Made by a program: the position numbers and the translations under genes | Part shown: in pieces, positions 16,997 to 24,908 of the stretch | Layout: each line of letters begins with the position of its first letter | Numbering within the stretch: position 1 is the stretch's first letter | Notes under the pieces: generated by a model | What the model was told of the DNA's origin: nothing | The model's database searches: none | Seen by the model: only the letters and a program-made list of their open reading frames with translations | Assembly (NCBI GenBank): GCA_018266575.1 | Contig: JAFEAE010000023.1 | Coordinates: 682,001-746,000, forward strand | DNA length: 64,000 bases | Direction: 5' to 3' | Origin: Bacteroidota bacterium | Lineage (GTDB): Bacteria; Bacteroidota; Bacteroidia; Chitinophagales; Chitinophagaceae

Positions 16997-18241
16997 CTAA
17001 AAAATCCATCCGAGCAATAAACAAAACAGCACAATCACCGGAGATGGGAGTTTTGAAAATCCGAGCAATAACGCGGTACCAATGATAACGCCAATATTTA
17101 AAATAGAAATTTTCACGCTTTCCGTAGAGATATCTTTCATCATATAAAATGTTGCAGCGAGCATTATGCCTACAACAGCTGCATTAATTCCTTCCATTGC
17201 CCGATATACAGCCGCGTATTTTTTCAAATTGTGCCAGATAGGAAAAAAGAAAAGCACGAGCAGTGCGCTTGGTAAAAAAATTCCAAGTGATGCAATCACA
17301 CATCCGATACCCTGCATTGTTTTTCCATAATCTTTCATGGCAATGCCACCCATAAAAGAAGCAACAGAAAAAACGGGCCCTGGAATTCCTCGCACCATAC
17401 CTGCGCCGGTATAAAAATCGTCCTTATCAATGCGGATGATATGCGGGTTGCGTTGCAATAATTTTTGGGATTGAGGGCGTGCTACAAATTGTTCGTACAT
17501 CATCGGTATTAACACCTGCCCTCCGCCAAAAACAAGGCTTCCGAAACGATAGGTATTTTCAAATAAATTCAGGGGTCTTCGGTCCGGCCAATTGTTTTTT
17601 CGTGCCAATTCGCTTCCTGCGCCGGCTAATAAAAAGATAATAGCAAACAGCCAGATATTTCCCCATTTTATTTTTTTTGGTGGCTCACCTTTTTGCGGAA
17701 TACGTTTACTGCTTAAGTTGGTAACAAAACCTCCAAGAACAATAAGTATAGGAAATATCCAAGGCGTTTTAAACAGGAAATATGTTGCGGCGGCACTAAC
17801 GGTCATGATTACACGCGTAATTGGGTTGTGTATGGAAATTTTAAACGCCTGCACGGCGGCATACAATAAAAACCCAACAGTCATTGGTTGAATGAATTTA
17901 AATATTTCCGGCTTTAGAGTTTGTTTTCCCAGGTATTCGACGAGAAAAGAAAATGCGCCCATCAATACACAAGCAGGAAGAACCCATATTATCAGCGTAA
18001 GGACGGCGAGCGGAATGCCTCCTCTTTTGTAGCCGATCAACGTTAGCGTTTGTGTAGAAGAAGCCCCCGGCAACAATTGGCAAAATGCATTATAATCCAT
18101 CAATTCTTCTTCAGTAACATCATGCCTTCGGTTTACAAACGTTTTCATCATCATTCCCAAATGGCCCTGTGGACCGCCAAAGGCAGTAATACTATGCAAA
18201 AACACAGCTCTTAAAAAGGGAATATGTCGAAGCAGGACCAT
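16997..18241 (-). CDS. chrA: Chromate transporter, full-length two-domain (ChrA)
   Basis: Inner-membrane exporter of 414 residues with two homologous CHR domains of about 190 residues each. The first domain signature is FLHSITAFGGPQGHLGMM near residue 15, and the second is FGSLVFGGGQVLIPMMYE near residue 230. About ten to twelve hydrophobic segments are visible. In characterised members it drives chromate efflux by proton motive force. The gene is divergent from the M20 amidohydrolase. Confidence 0.92.
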   Translation of the reverse strand: MVLLRHIPFLRAVFLHSITAFGGPQGHLGMMMKTFVNRRHDVTEEELMDYNAFCQLLPGASSTQTLTLIGYKRGGIPLAVLTLIIWVLPACVLMGAFSFLVEYLGKQTLKPEIFKFIQPMTVGFLLYAAVQAFKISIHNPITRVIMTVSAAATYFLFKTPWIFPILIVLGGFVTNLSSKRIPQKGEPPKKIKWGNIWLFAIIFLLAGAGSELARKNNWPDRRPLNLFENTYRFGSLVFGGGQVLIPMMYEQFVARPQSQKLLQRNPHIIRIDKDDFYTGAGMVRGIPGPVFSVASFMGGIAMKDYGKTMQGIGCVIASLGIFLPSALLVLFFFPIWHNLKKYAAVYRAMEGINAAVVGIMLAATFYMMKDISTESVKISILNIGVIIGTALLLGFSKLPSPVIVLFCLLLGWIF

Positions 18242-18385
18242 TCTTAATTTCTACGGTAATAAATATAACTTGATAATCACGGCTACAATTTATCATTTGT
18301 TGAAAACATTATCAAAATGAATCGGGTAATGATGATTTTTCCGGGGTTGATGTTGTACATTTAAAAGTAAAACCAAAATAATTGT

Positions 18386-19696
18386 ATGAGAAAGTTTTTT
18401 CTTTTTTGTTGCTCAATCATTTTCATTTCTTTTTTGGCAACGGCTCAAACAAAAGAGTTGTATAATAAAATAAATTCTGCTGCAGATAAAATTGAGTCAA
18501 AAACTATTTCCTTGCGAAGGGATTTTCACGAACATCCTGAATTAAGCAACAGGGAATTCCGCACATCAAAAATTATTGCTGATTTTTTGCGTTCGCTCGG
18601 GCTAGAAGTAAAAGAGGGTGTCGCTAAAACAGGTGTGGTTGGTATTTTGCGTGGTGCAAAACCCGGACCTGTTGTGGCTTTACGTGCAGATATGGACGCT
18701 CTTCCGGTAACCGAACGAGTTGATATTCCTTTCGCATCTAAAGTTACCACAACATACAATGGAAAAGAAACAGGGGTGATGCATGCATGCGGACATGATT
18801 CGCACATGGCAATCCTTATGAGTGTTGCAGAAATCCTGGCTTCACTAAAAAATGATTTGAGAGGAACCGTGAAATTTATTTTCCAACCTGCAGAAGAAGG
18901 CGCTCCTCTCGGCGAGCAAGGTGGCGCAGAATTGATGGTTAAAGAAGGTGTTCTTGAAAATCCGAAAGTTGATGTGATCTTTGGGTTGCATATTAATTCA
19001 CAAACTGAAGTTGGAAAAATTGCTTACCGACCCGGTGGAACAATGGCTGGCGTAAACGATCTGCATATTGTTGTGAAAGGAAAGTCTGCCCACGGTGCTT
19101 ACCCCTGGTCTTCTGTTGACCCGATTGTGGTTTCTGCAGAGATCATTAATAACTTACAAACGATCGTAAGCCGTAACGTGAACATCACAGAAAATCCGGC
19201 AATTGTTACAATCGGCGCAATAAATGGCGGCAACCGTTCTAATATTATTCCTGAAAAAGTGGAAATGGATGGAACCATCAGAACGCTAAGCACAGCAGAT
19301 GAAAAATTAGTAACAGACCGGGTAAGGGAGATCGCAACAAAAATAGCTGAGGCAAACGGGGCTGTTGCTGAAGTAAAAATTCCTTATTCCAGTCATTATC
19401 CCGTTACCTATAATGATCCTGCTTTAACACAAAAAATGTTGCCTTCTTTACAAAATACAGCAGGCGCTTCCAATGTATTATTAAAACCACCAGTTACAGG
19501 AGCTGAAGATTTTTCTTTTTATGAAGAAAAAGTACCAGGATTATTTTTCTTCCTGGGGGGCATGCCAAAAGGAACTGATGCGCAAAAAGCACCATCACAC
19601 CATACCCCTGATTTTTTTATTGACGAAAGTGGTTTTAAACTTGGTGTCCGTGCCATGTGTAATCTCGTGATCGATTATATGTATACTACAAAATAA
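18386..19696 (+). CDS. M20-family amidohydrolase (IAA-amino acid hydrolase/hippurate hydrolase-like), exported
   Basis: Metal-dependent hydrolase of N-acyl amino acids, 436 residues with a signal peptide ending near FLATAQ. The metal-binding motifs are RRDFHEHPELS, LRADMDALP, GVMHACGHDSHMAIL and QPAEEG, with the late histidine region in VTGAEDFSFY. The dimerisation (lid) domain spans the middle third (KGKSAHGAYPW). The YjbR-like gene begins six bases after its stop. Confidence 0.92.
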   Translation: MRKFFLFCCSIIFISFLATAQTKELYNKINSAADKIESKTISLRRDFHEHPELSNREFRTSKIIADFLRSLGLEVKEGVAKTGVVGILRGAKPGPVVALRADMDALPVTERVDIPFASKVTTTYNGKETGVMHACGHDSHMAILMSVAEILASLKNDLRGTVKFIFQPAEEGAPLGEQGGAELMVKEGVLENPKVDVIFGLHINSQTEVGKIAYRPGGTMAGVNDLHIVVKGKSAHGAYPWSSVDPIVVSAEIINNLQTIVSRNVNITENPAIVTIGAINGGNRSNIIPEKVEMDGTIRTLSTADEKLVTDRVREIATKIAEANGAVAEVKIPYSSHYPVTYNDPALTQKMLPSLQNTAGASNVLLKPPVTGAEDFSFYEEKVPGLFFFLGGMPKGTDAQKAPSHHTPDFFIDESGFKLGVRAMCNLVIDYMYTTK

Positions 19697-19701
19697 TTTT
19701 T

Positions 19702-20049
19702 GTGCACATCGAAGCGCTTCGCGAATACTGTTTGTTAAAAAAGAATGTTACTGAAGAATTCCCTTTCGGTGATTCTACATTAGTATTTAAAGTAAAAGGA
19801 AAAATATTTTTAATAACCGGGATAGACCGTTCACCATTTCAATTCAATGTAAAATGCGATCCTGATAAAGCGATTGAGTTGAGAGAAGAGTTTGACTGTG
19901 TAAAGCCCGGATACCACATGAATAAAAAACATTGGAATACGATCATTGCTGACGGTTGCCTTTCTGATAGGTTATTGAAAGAACAAGTTGATAATTCTTA
20001 CGAACTTATTGTCGCATCTCTTCCGGCAAAAGAAAAAAAAGATTTTTGA
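19702..20049 (+). CDS. MmcQ/YjbR family protein
   Basis: 115-residue protein of the MmcQ/YjbR family, a CyaY-like fold of uncertain function often listed as DNA-binding. Matching blocks are LREYCLLKKNVTEEFPFGD, KVKGKIFLITG, CDPDKAIELREEF and PGYHMNKKHWNTI. It starts with GTG six bases after the M20 gene, so cotranscription is likely. It ends two bases from the convergent nadD. Confidence 0.88.
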   Translation: MHIEALREYCLLKKNVTEEFPFGDSTLVFKVKGKIFLITGIDRSPFQFNVKCDPDKAIELREEFDCVKPGYHMNKKHWNTIIADGCLSDRLLKEQVDNSYELIVASLPAKEKKDF

Positions 20050-20051
20050 TT

Positions 20052-20624
20052 TTATTTATAATACCCGTTTCTTTCAATTTCATCGCGGGCGGCTTCTGTA
20101 ACTAAATAGCGGATTGATTTTCCTTTTTGAACAGACTCACGGATATGGGTAGCCGAAATTTGCAGAAGCGGCGCATCAAGCACTGTTATTTTTGCCTCAG
20201 GGAAATCAGGTAATTTTTCAAATCCGGCTCTTTTATAAATATAAAGGGGGTGATTTTTTAAAATATAATTATAGTTTTTCCATTTCGAAAGGTTTTGAAA
20301 GCTGTCGCTTCCCATAATAATTGAAAATTCGTGATCGGGATATTTTTCGCTTAAATAAATAAGCGTGTCGGATGTATAGGAGGGTTTAGGCAATTTGAAT
20401 TCGATGTCCGATGCTTTCAGTTTTGTTTCTCCTTCTATGGAAACCTGGACCAGGTACATCCGGTGATATTCGTTTAATAACGCAGCAGATTGTTTAAAAG
20501 GGTTTTGAGGGGAAACGACAAACCAAACACGATCCAGATCTGAGTTCTGTTGAACAAAATTCGCAATGATCAGGTGTCCATGATGAATTGGATTGAATGA
20601 TCCGAAATATAATCCAACTTTCAT
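20052..20624 (-). CDS. nadD: Nicotinate-nucleotide adenylyltransferase
   Basis: Transfers AMP from ATP to nicotinate mononucleotide to give deamido-NAD. The nucleotidyltransferase motif GLYFGSFNPIHHGHLIIA is at the N-terminus, and the C-terminal ISATHIRESVQKGKSIRY is the ISSTxIR signature. Length 190 is typical. It follows feoA by 22 bases and is probably cotranscribed with it. nadA, acting earlier in the same pathway, lies 2.7 kb away on the same strand but separated by plus-strand genes. Confidence 0.94.
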   Translation of the reverse strand: MKVGLYFGSFNPIHHGHLIIANFVQQNSDLDRVWFVVSPQNPFKQSAALLNEYHRMYLVQVSIEGETKLKASDIEFKLPKPSYTSDTLIYLSEKYPDHEFSIIMGSDSFQNLSKWKNYNYILKNHPLYIYKRAGFEKLPDFPEAKITVLDAPLLQISATHIRESVQKGKSIRYLVTEAARDEIERNGYYK

Positions 20625-20646
20625 TTAAGTTATTGAAAATCAATGA

Positions 20647-20874
20647 TTAATTTAATTCCTCTACAAAGATATTCTTTGCCTCGTCAATACGCAAACTAAG
20701 GTTATATCCTGAAACTGTAATGGAAATCGGGTCTCCGAGCGGTGCTATTTTTTCAACTTTTACAATCTCTCCAGGTACGCAACCCATTTCCATTAGCTTT
20801 AACATCATATCATTTGCATCGAAAGAGTGTATCTGTCCTTTTGCTCCAACCGGTAATTCTGATAATCGCTTCAT
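20647..20874 (-). CDS. feoA: FeoA-family ferrous iron transport accessory protein
   Basis: 75-residue SH3-like FeoA domain (MKRLSELPVGAKGQIHSF, then MEMGCVPGEIVKVEKIAP and NLSLRIDEAKNIFVE). FeoA supports the FeoB ferrous iron channel in the inner membrane. The start at 20872-20874 is preferred over an in-frame ATG eleven codons upstream, because that one overlaps the promoter box. feoB is encoded 22 kb away in this window, so the two are unlinked. Confidence 0.88.
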   Translation of the reverse strand: MKRLSELPVGAKGQIHSFDANDMMLKLMEMGCVPGEIVKVEKIAPLGDPISITVSGYNLSLRIDEAKNIFVEELN

Positions 20875-20888
20875 TTTTAAATTATAAA

Positions 20889-20896
20889 CAAAAGTA
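20889..20896 (-). promoter_or_regulatory. Candidate -7 promoter element for feoA
   Basis: The minus strand reads TACTTTTG, an exact TAnnTTTG match, giving a leader of about ten bases to the feoA ATG. It overlaps the opposing ybeY element by two bases and sits next to the palindrome GTACATTTGTAC (20894-20905), a possible operator. Confidence 0.5.
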
Positions 20897-20902
20897 CATT
20901 TG
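20895..20902 (+). promoter_or_regulatory. Candidate -7 promoter element for ybeY
   Basis: TACATTTG is an exact TAnnTTTG match, about 30 bases before the ybeY ATG. It overlaps the feoA -7 element on the other strand, so the two polymerases cannot occupy the region together. Confidence 0.5.
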
Positions 20903-20931
20903 TACAATTAAACAGGCTTACGATTTTGGAA

Positions 20932-21375
20932 ATGAGTAATTCTAAAACAAATCCTCCGGTCTATTTTCATTATACTGATAAACCATTCTTTTTTAAGGAA
21001 CGAGCAAGATGCAAGAAATCAATCTCAGATCTATTTAAAAGGGAAAAGGTAAAGCTTAAAGAGATTCATTACATCTTTTGTTCTGATTCTTCCTTGCTTA
21101 CTATTAATAGGAAGTTTTTAAACCACAATTATTATACAGACATCATCACTTTTCCACTATCGGAGCAAGGCAGCCCTGTTACAGGAGAAGTTTATATTAG
21201 CATTGATAGGGTAAAAGAAAATGCAAAAACATTTAATACCTCTTTTTCAAATGAATTACTTCGGGTAATATTTCATGGGGCTTTGCACTTGTGCGGCTAT
21301 AAAGACAAAACAAAGAAGCAAAAGGAAGTAATGAGCCAAATGGAAGATAAATCCTTGCGGTCTTTTCAGAAATAA
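20932..21375 (+). CDS. ybeY: Endoribonuclease YbeY (rRNA maturation factor)
   Basis: Metal-dependent RNase involved in 16S rRNA 3' end maturation and ribosome quality control. The zinc motif appears as FHGALHLCGYKDK with the first two histidines; the position of the third E. coli ligand histidine holds a Lys/Asp. TDIITFPLSE and GEVYISIDRV are also family blocks. An upstream TTG at 20926 is in frame, but the ATG at 20932 (147 residues) is preferred. It is followed by parS-like palindromes and mnmG on the same strand. Confidence 0.9.
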   Translation: MSNSKTNPPVYFHYTDKPFFFKERARCKKSISDLFKREKVKLKEIHYIFCSDSSLLTINRKFLNHNYYTDIITFPLSEQGSPVTGEVYISIDRVKENAKTFNTSFSNELLRVIFHGALHLCGYKDKTKKQKEVMSQMEDKSLRSFQK

Positions 21376-21381
21376 ATTACT

Positions 21382-21397
21382 TGTTTCACATGAAACA
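21382..21397. other. parS-like palindrome 1
   Basis: TGTTTCACATGAAACA is a perfect 16-bp palindrome differing from the bacterial ParB-binding consensus TGTTTCACGTGAAACA at one central base. It lies seven bases past the ybeY stop and ten bases from a second parS-like site. A weak terminator is a less likely explanation, as no loop or T tract is present. Confidence 0.5.
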
Positions 21398-21400
21398 TAT

Positions 21401-21430
21401 AAAACGCCGTTCCACGTGGAACGGCGTTTT
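21401..21430. other. parS-like palindrome 2 inside a 30-bp perfect palindrome
   Basis: A perfect 30-bp palindrome with the core CGTTCCACGTGGAACG (21408-21423). The inner GTTCCACGTGGAAC matches the GTTCCACGTGGAAC form of parS known from several bacteria. The outer AAAACGCC/GGCGTTTT arms with A/T ends would also let it work as a bidirectional terminator between ybeY and mnmG. Both roles are compatible. Confidence 0.55.
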
Positions 21431-21474
21431 ATATTGCATTTTCGATTTGCCTTTCAAAATGTACCTTTGCGTTC

Positions 21475-23337
21475 ATGTTTCCCGAATACGATATTATTGT
21501 TGTTGGTGCAGGCCATGCAGGTTGTGAAGCGGCTGCAGCTGCGGCTAACCTTGGGTCAAAAGTACTTTTGGTAACAATGAATATGCAGACTATTGCCCAA
21601 ATGAGCTGCAATCCGGCTATGGGTGGTATTGCAAAAGGGCAGATAATTCGGGAAATTGATGCTTTAGGCGGTTATTCTGGGATTGTTTCTGATTTAAGTA
21701 TGATACAATTCCGAATGCTGAACAGATCAAAAGGGCCCGCAATGTGGAGCCCAAGGTCTCAAAACGACCGGATGCTTTTTGCTTTAAAGTGGAGAGAAAT
21801 GCTCGAGCAAACCCCAAATGTAGATTTCTATCAGGACATGGTGCGCTCACTCATCTTAAAAGGAAACAAAGCCTGCGGTGTTGTAACAGGATTAGGCCAT
21901 GAGATTTATTCTAAAGCAGTTGTAGTTACAAGCGGTACGTTTTTAAACGGGGTAATCCATATCGGTGAAAAGAAATTTGGAGGCGGAAGGGTTGCTGAAA
22001 AAGCTGCTATTGGCATAACTGAACAGTTGGTAGAATTTGGGTTTGAAAGCGACCGTTTAAAAACAGGAACGCCACCGAGAGTTGATGGAAGAAGCCTGAA
22101 CTATTCTAAAATGGAAGAACAGAAAGGAGATGAAGAAATTGTGGGATTTTCTTTCACAGAAACACAAAAGCCAAAAGAACAAAGAAGTTGCTGGATAACA
22201 TATACAGATTCAAAAGTTCATGACATATTAAAAACTGGTTTTGACAGAAGCCCCATGTATACCGGCAGAATTGAAGGTGTCGGTCCAAGATATTGTCCAA
22301 GTATTGAAGACAAAATAAACCGCTTTGCAGAACGCGACAGGCACCAGCTTTTCATAGAACCAGAAGGATGGAACACAGTTGAAATCTACGTAAATGGTTT
22401 TTCAACATCATTACCGGAAGAAGTTCAATACGAAGCACTTCGTAATATAAAAGGGTTTGAAAATGTAAGGATATTCCGCCCGGGATACGCTATTGAATAT
22501 GATTATTTCCCGCCCACTCAATTATCGCATTCATTAGAAACAAAACTAATTGATAATCTTTTCTTTGCAGGTCAAATTAATGGAACAACCGGTTATGAAG
22601 AAGCCGCTTGCCAGGGGATTATTGCCGGAATAAATGCCCATCAAAAAATAAATGACCTTTCTTCATTTATCTTGAAAAGAAGCGAGGCTTATATCGGCGT
22701 TCTGATCGACGACCTTATCAGCAAAGGAACTGATGAACCCTATAGGATGTTTACATCGAGGGCAGAATTCCGCACACTTTTAAGGCAGGATAATGCAGAT
22801 CTCCGATTAACTGAAAAAAGCTATGAATTAGGTCTGGCTTCCAAAGAACGTTTTCAAAAAGTAGCCGAAAAGAAAAAGAATGTTGATCAAATAAAAAGCA
22901 TTCTTAAAGATTTATCCATTGAACCACAGGAATCAGAGGAATTCCTGCTTCAAAACAATTCCTCTGCACTCACACAAAAGCAAAAGGCATTACAAATACT
23001 TCTTCGCCCGAACATTAGTCTTTCTGCAATGAAGAATGCTTTGCCCGAATTAAGCTCCCTCTTGAATAATTATGATGAAGAAACTATTGAACAGGCAGAA
23101 ATTCAGATCAAGTATGATGTTTATATAGAAAAAGAAAAAGAATTGGTAAAGCGAATCAGCCAATTAGAAGAACTTTCTATCCCTGAAAATTTTAATTACG
23201 AACGAATTTCAGCTCTTTCGAATGAAGCACTTCAGAAATTCAAAAAAATAAAACCAAGAACTTTAGGACAGGCAAGCAGAATTAGTGGTGTAAACCCCAG
23301 CGATATTCAAATTCTGATGGTTTATATGGGCAGGTGA
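21475..23337 (+). CDS. mnmG: tRNA uridine-5-carboxymethylaminomethyl modification enzyme MnmG (GidA)
   Basis: FAD-dependent enzyme which, with MnmE, builds the cmnm5 group on wobble uridine 34. The N-terminal dinucleotide fold is IIVVGAGHAGCEAAAAAA, followed by SCNPAMGGIAKG and GRVAEKAA. The signature GQINGTTGYEEAACQGIIAG and the C-terminal helical domain (RISGVNPSDIQILMVYMGR) are complete. Length 620 is standard. Its TGA directly abuts the nadA stop. mnmG is often close to the replication origin. Confidence 0.97.
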   Translation: MFPEYDIIVVGAGHAGCEAAAAAANLGSKVLLVTMNMQTIAQMSCNPAMGGIAKGQIIREIDALGGYSGIVSDLSMIQFRMLNRSKGPAMWSPRSQNDRMLFALKWREMLEQTPNVDFYQDMVRSLILKGNKACGVVTGLGHEIYSKAVVVTSGTFLNGVIHIGEKKFGGGRVAEKAAIGITEQLVEFGFESDRLKTGTPPRVDGRSLNYSKMEEQKGDEEIVGFSFTETQKPKEQRSCWITYTDSKVHDILKTGFDRSPMYTGRIEGVGPRYCPSIEDKINRFAERDRHQLFIEPEGWNTVEIYVNGFSTSLPEEVQYEALRNIKGFENVRIFRPGYAIEYDYFPPTQLSHSLETKLIDNLFFAGQINGTTGYEEAACQGIIAGINAHQKINDLSSFILKRSEAYIGVLIDDLISKGTDEPYRMFTSRAEFRTLLRQDNADLRLTEKSYELGLASKERFQKVAEKKKNVDQIKSILKDLSIEPQESEEFLLQNNSSALTQKQKALQILLRPNISLSAMKNALPELSSLLNNYDEETIEQAEIQIKYDVYIEKEKELVKRISQLEELSIPENFNYERISALSNEALQKFKKIKPRTLGQASRISGVNPSDIQILMVYMGR

Positions 23338-24348
23338 TCACAAGCCATATTTCCTGCTTATTTCCAACATTCTTTCTATCGGCTTTTTTGATGCCGTTAA
23401 TAATTGTTTATTCATAACAATTTCAGGTAATTCATACTTCATACACAAATACAATTTTTCAAGAGTATTTAATTTCATGTGTGGGCAATCATTACAAGCA
23501 CAATTATTTGTTGGCGGTGCTGGAATAAATGTTTTATTAGGCGAAGCGATCTGCATCTGGTGTAAGATTCCGGATTCTGTAACAACTATATACTCTTCTG
23601 CATCATCTTTCTGGGAGAATTTAAGTAACCCTGTAGTAGAACCAATATAATCTGCAATCCGAAGCACGGCATCTTCACATTCCGGGTGTGCAATTACTTT
23701 TGCTTTCGGGTGACGGATTTTCAACTTCGTTATTTTCTCTAAACTAAAGATTTCATGAACCATACAAGCCCCGTTCCACAACACCATTTGCCTTCCTGTT
23801 TTCTTTGATAAATAAGCACCCAAATTTTTATCCGGAGCGAAAATAATTTTCTGCTCTTTCGGTAAACTCTCAATAATTTTTTCAGCATTACTAGATGTAC
23901 AAATAATATCGCTCAATGCTTTTATCTCTGCAGAACAATTAATATAAGAGATCACAATATGACCAGGATATTTTTCTTTGAATTTTGCGAACTCTGGAGC
24001 CGGCGCAGAATCAGCTAATGAACATCCCGCATTCAAATCCGGCAATAAAACTTTCTTGTCTGGATTTAAAATTTTTGCAGTCTCTGCCATAAAATGAACA
24101 CCAGCAAAAACAATGATATCCGCCTGTGTTTTTTCTGCTTCCTGAGCAAGCCCTAAGCTATCCCCGATATAATCCGCTATGTCCTGTATATCCGCGTCCT
24201 GGTAATAATGTGCAAGAAGTATTGCATTCTTTTCTTTTTTCAATTTTTCGATCACGGCAAACAAATCCAGCGACGGGTCCACATTAATATCTAAAAACCC
24301 GCGGGAAAAAATTTTTTCTTTTGCTTCAGCAATGTTAATATCTGACAT
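23338..24348 (-). CDS. nadA: Quinolinate synthase
   Basis: Condenses iminoaspartate with dihydroxyacetone phosphate to quinolinate in NAD synthesis, using one [4Fe-4S] cluster. The three cluster cysteines are expected in LNAGCSLAD, NGACMVHE and CNDCPHMK, all present. AHYYQDADIQDIADYIGDS is the N-terminal family block. Length 336 fits. NadB, its usual partner, is not in the window. The gene reads away from the AT-rich gap at 24349-24908. Confidence 0.96.
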   Translation of the reverse strand: MSDINIAEAKEKIFSRGFLDINVDPSLDLFAVIEKLKKEKNAILLAHYYQDADIQDIADYIGDSLGLAQEAEKTQADIIVFAGVHFMAETAKILNPDKKVLLPDLNAGCSLADSAPAPEFAKFKEKYPGHIVISYINCSAEIKALSDIICTSSNAEKIIESLPKEQKIIFAPDKNLGAYLSKKTGRQMVLWNGACMVHEIFSLEKITKLKIRHPKAKVIAHPECEDAVLRIADYIGSTTGLLKFSQKDDAEEYIVVTESGILHQMQIASPNKTFIPAPPTNNCACNDCPHMKLNTLEKLYLCMKYELPEIVMNKQLLTASKKPIERMLEISRKYGL

Positions 24349-24908
24349 AATAATTAAATAATACTTTATTTATAAAATTACTCTATTACTATTATCCCGG
24401 TGAATTCGTGGATAATATTTTGGGTTGAAAACACTATTCATATTTAACCATTAGTTATTCACTGTAATCAACAACTAATCTACACCGCAAAACTCTTTAC
24501 AGTAAACGAAGCAGTACTTTTTATTAACACAGGGCATTTCATTTACTTCTGAATAATTTTTCTCTTTACAATTGTTAAACAAAAATGAATAACTGAAAGT
24601 TTATAAAGGCAAAATGAATTGCACCACAGCCAGAAAAAACTTTTCTTCTTTTTTGTACCACAATTTTTTCTTCCTCAACCCTCAAAATCCACGCAAAAAC
24701 GAGGTTATTAATATAATGCTGTGGATTGGCGTTCCACAGGCTAAAAAAATTTTTGTTTTTCCTACTTCAGACCAACAACAACGAAAGAATTATCCATACA
24801 TTAAAACCCTTTGTTGATGCCCGTTTTAAAGGCTTTTCCACAATTTGTTCATATCCTTTTTTACGCTATTTTTGCCATCCGTTTCTAAAAAACACAGCGT
24901 ACAAAATT
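24349..24908. other. 560-bp AT-rich gene-free region with DnaA-box-like sites (candidate oriC)
   Basis: No protein-like frame is present; the promoter of the next gene lies inside it. DnaA-box-like 9-mers (consensus TTATCCACA) with one mismatch are TTATCCACG on the minus strand (24407-24415), TTATCCATA (24790-24798) and TTTTCCACA (24834-24842). Weaker matches are TTATTCACT (24455-24463), TTATTAACA (24521-24529) and CAATCCACA on the minus strand (24720-24728). The stretch 24541-24610 is very AT-rich. Two parS-like sites and mnmG lie within 3 kb. Confidence 0.4.
24844..24874 (+). promoter_or_regulatory. Promoter of the PpiD-like gene
   Basis: TTTG at 24844-24847, a 19-base spacer and TATTTTTG at 24867-24874 match the Bacteroidota promoter consensus in full. 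Transcription would begin near 24880. This excludes the upstream in-frame ATG at 24726 and supports the start at 24909. Confidence 0.68.

Noticed and set aside
24726..24908. A 61-codon N-terminal extension of the PpiD-like protein
   Set aside because: A full-consensus promoter (24844-24874) lies inside it, the extra residues are not protein-like, and PpiD proteins start just before the membrane anchor.
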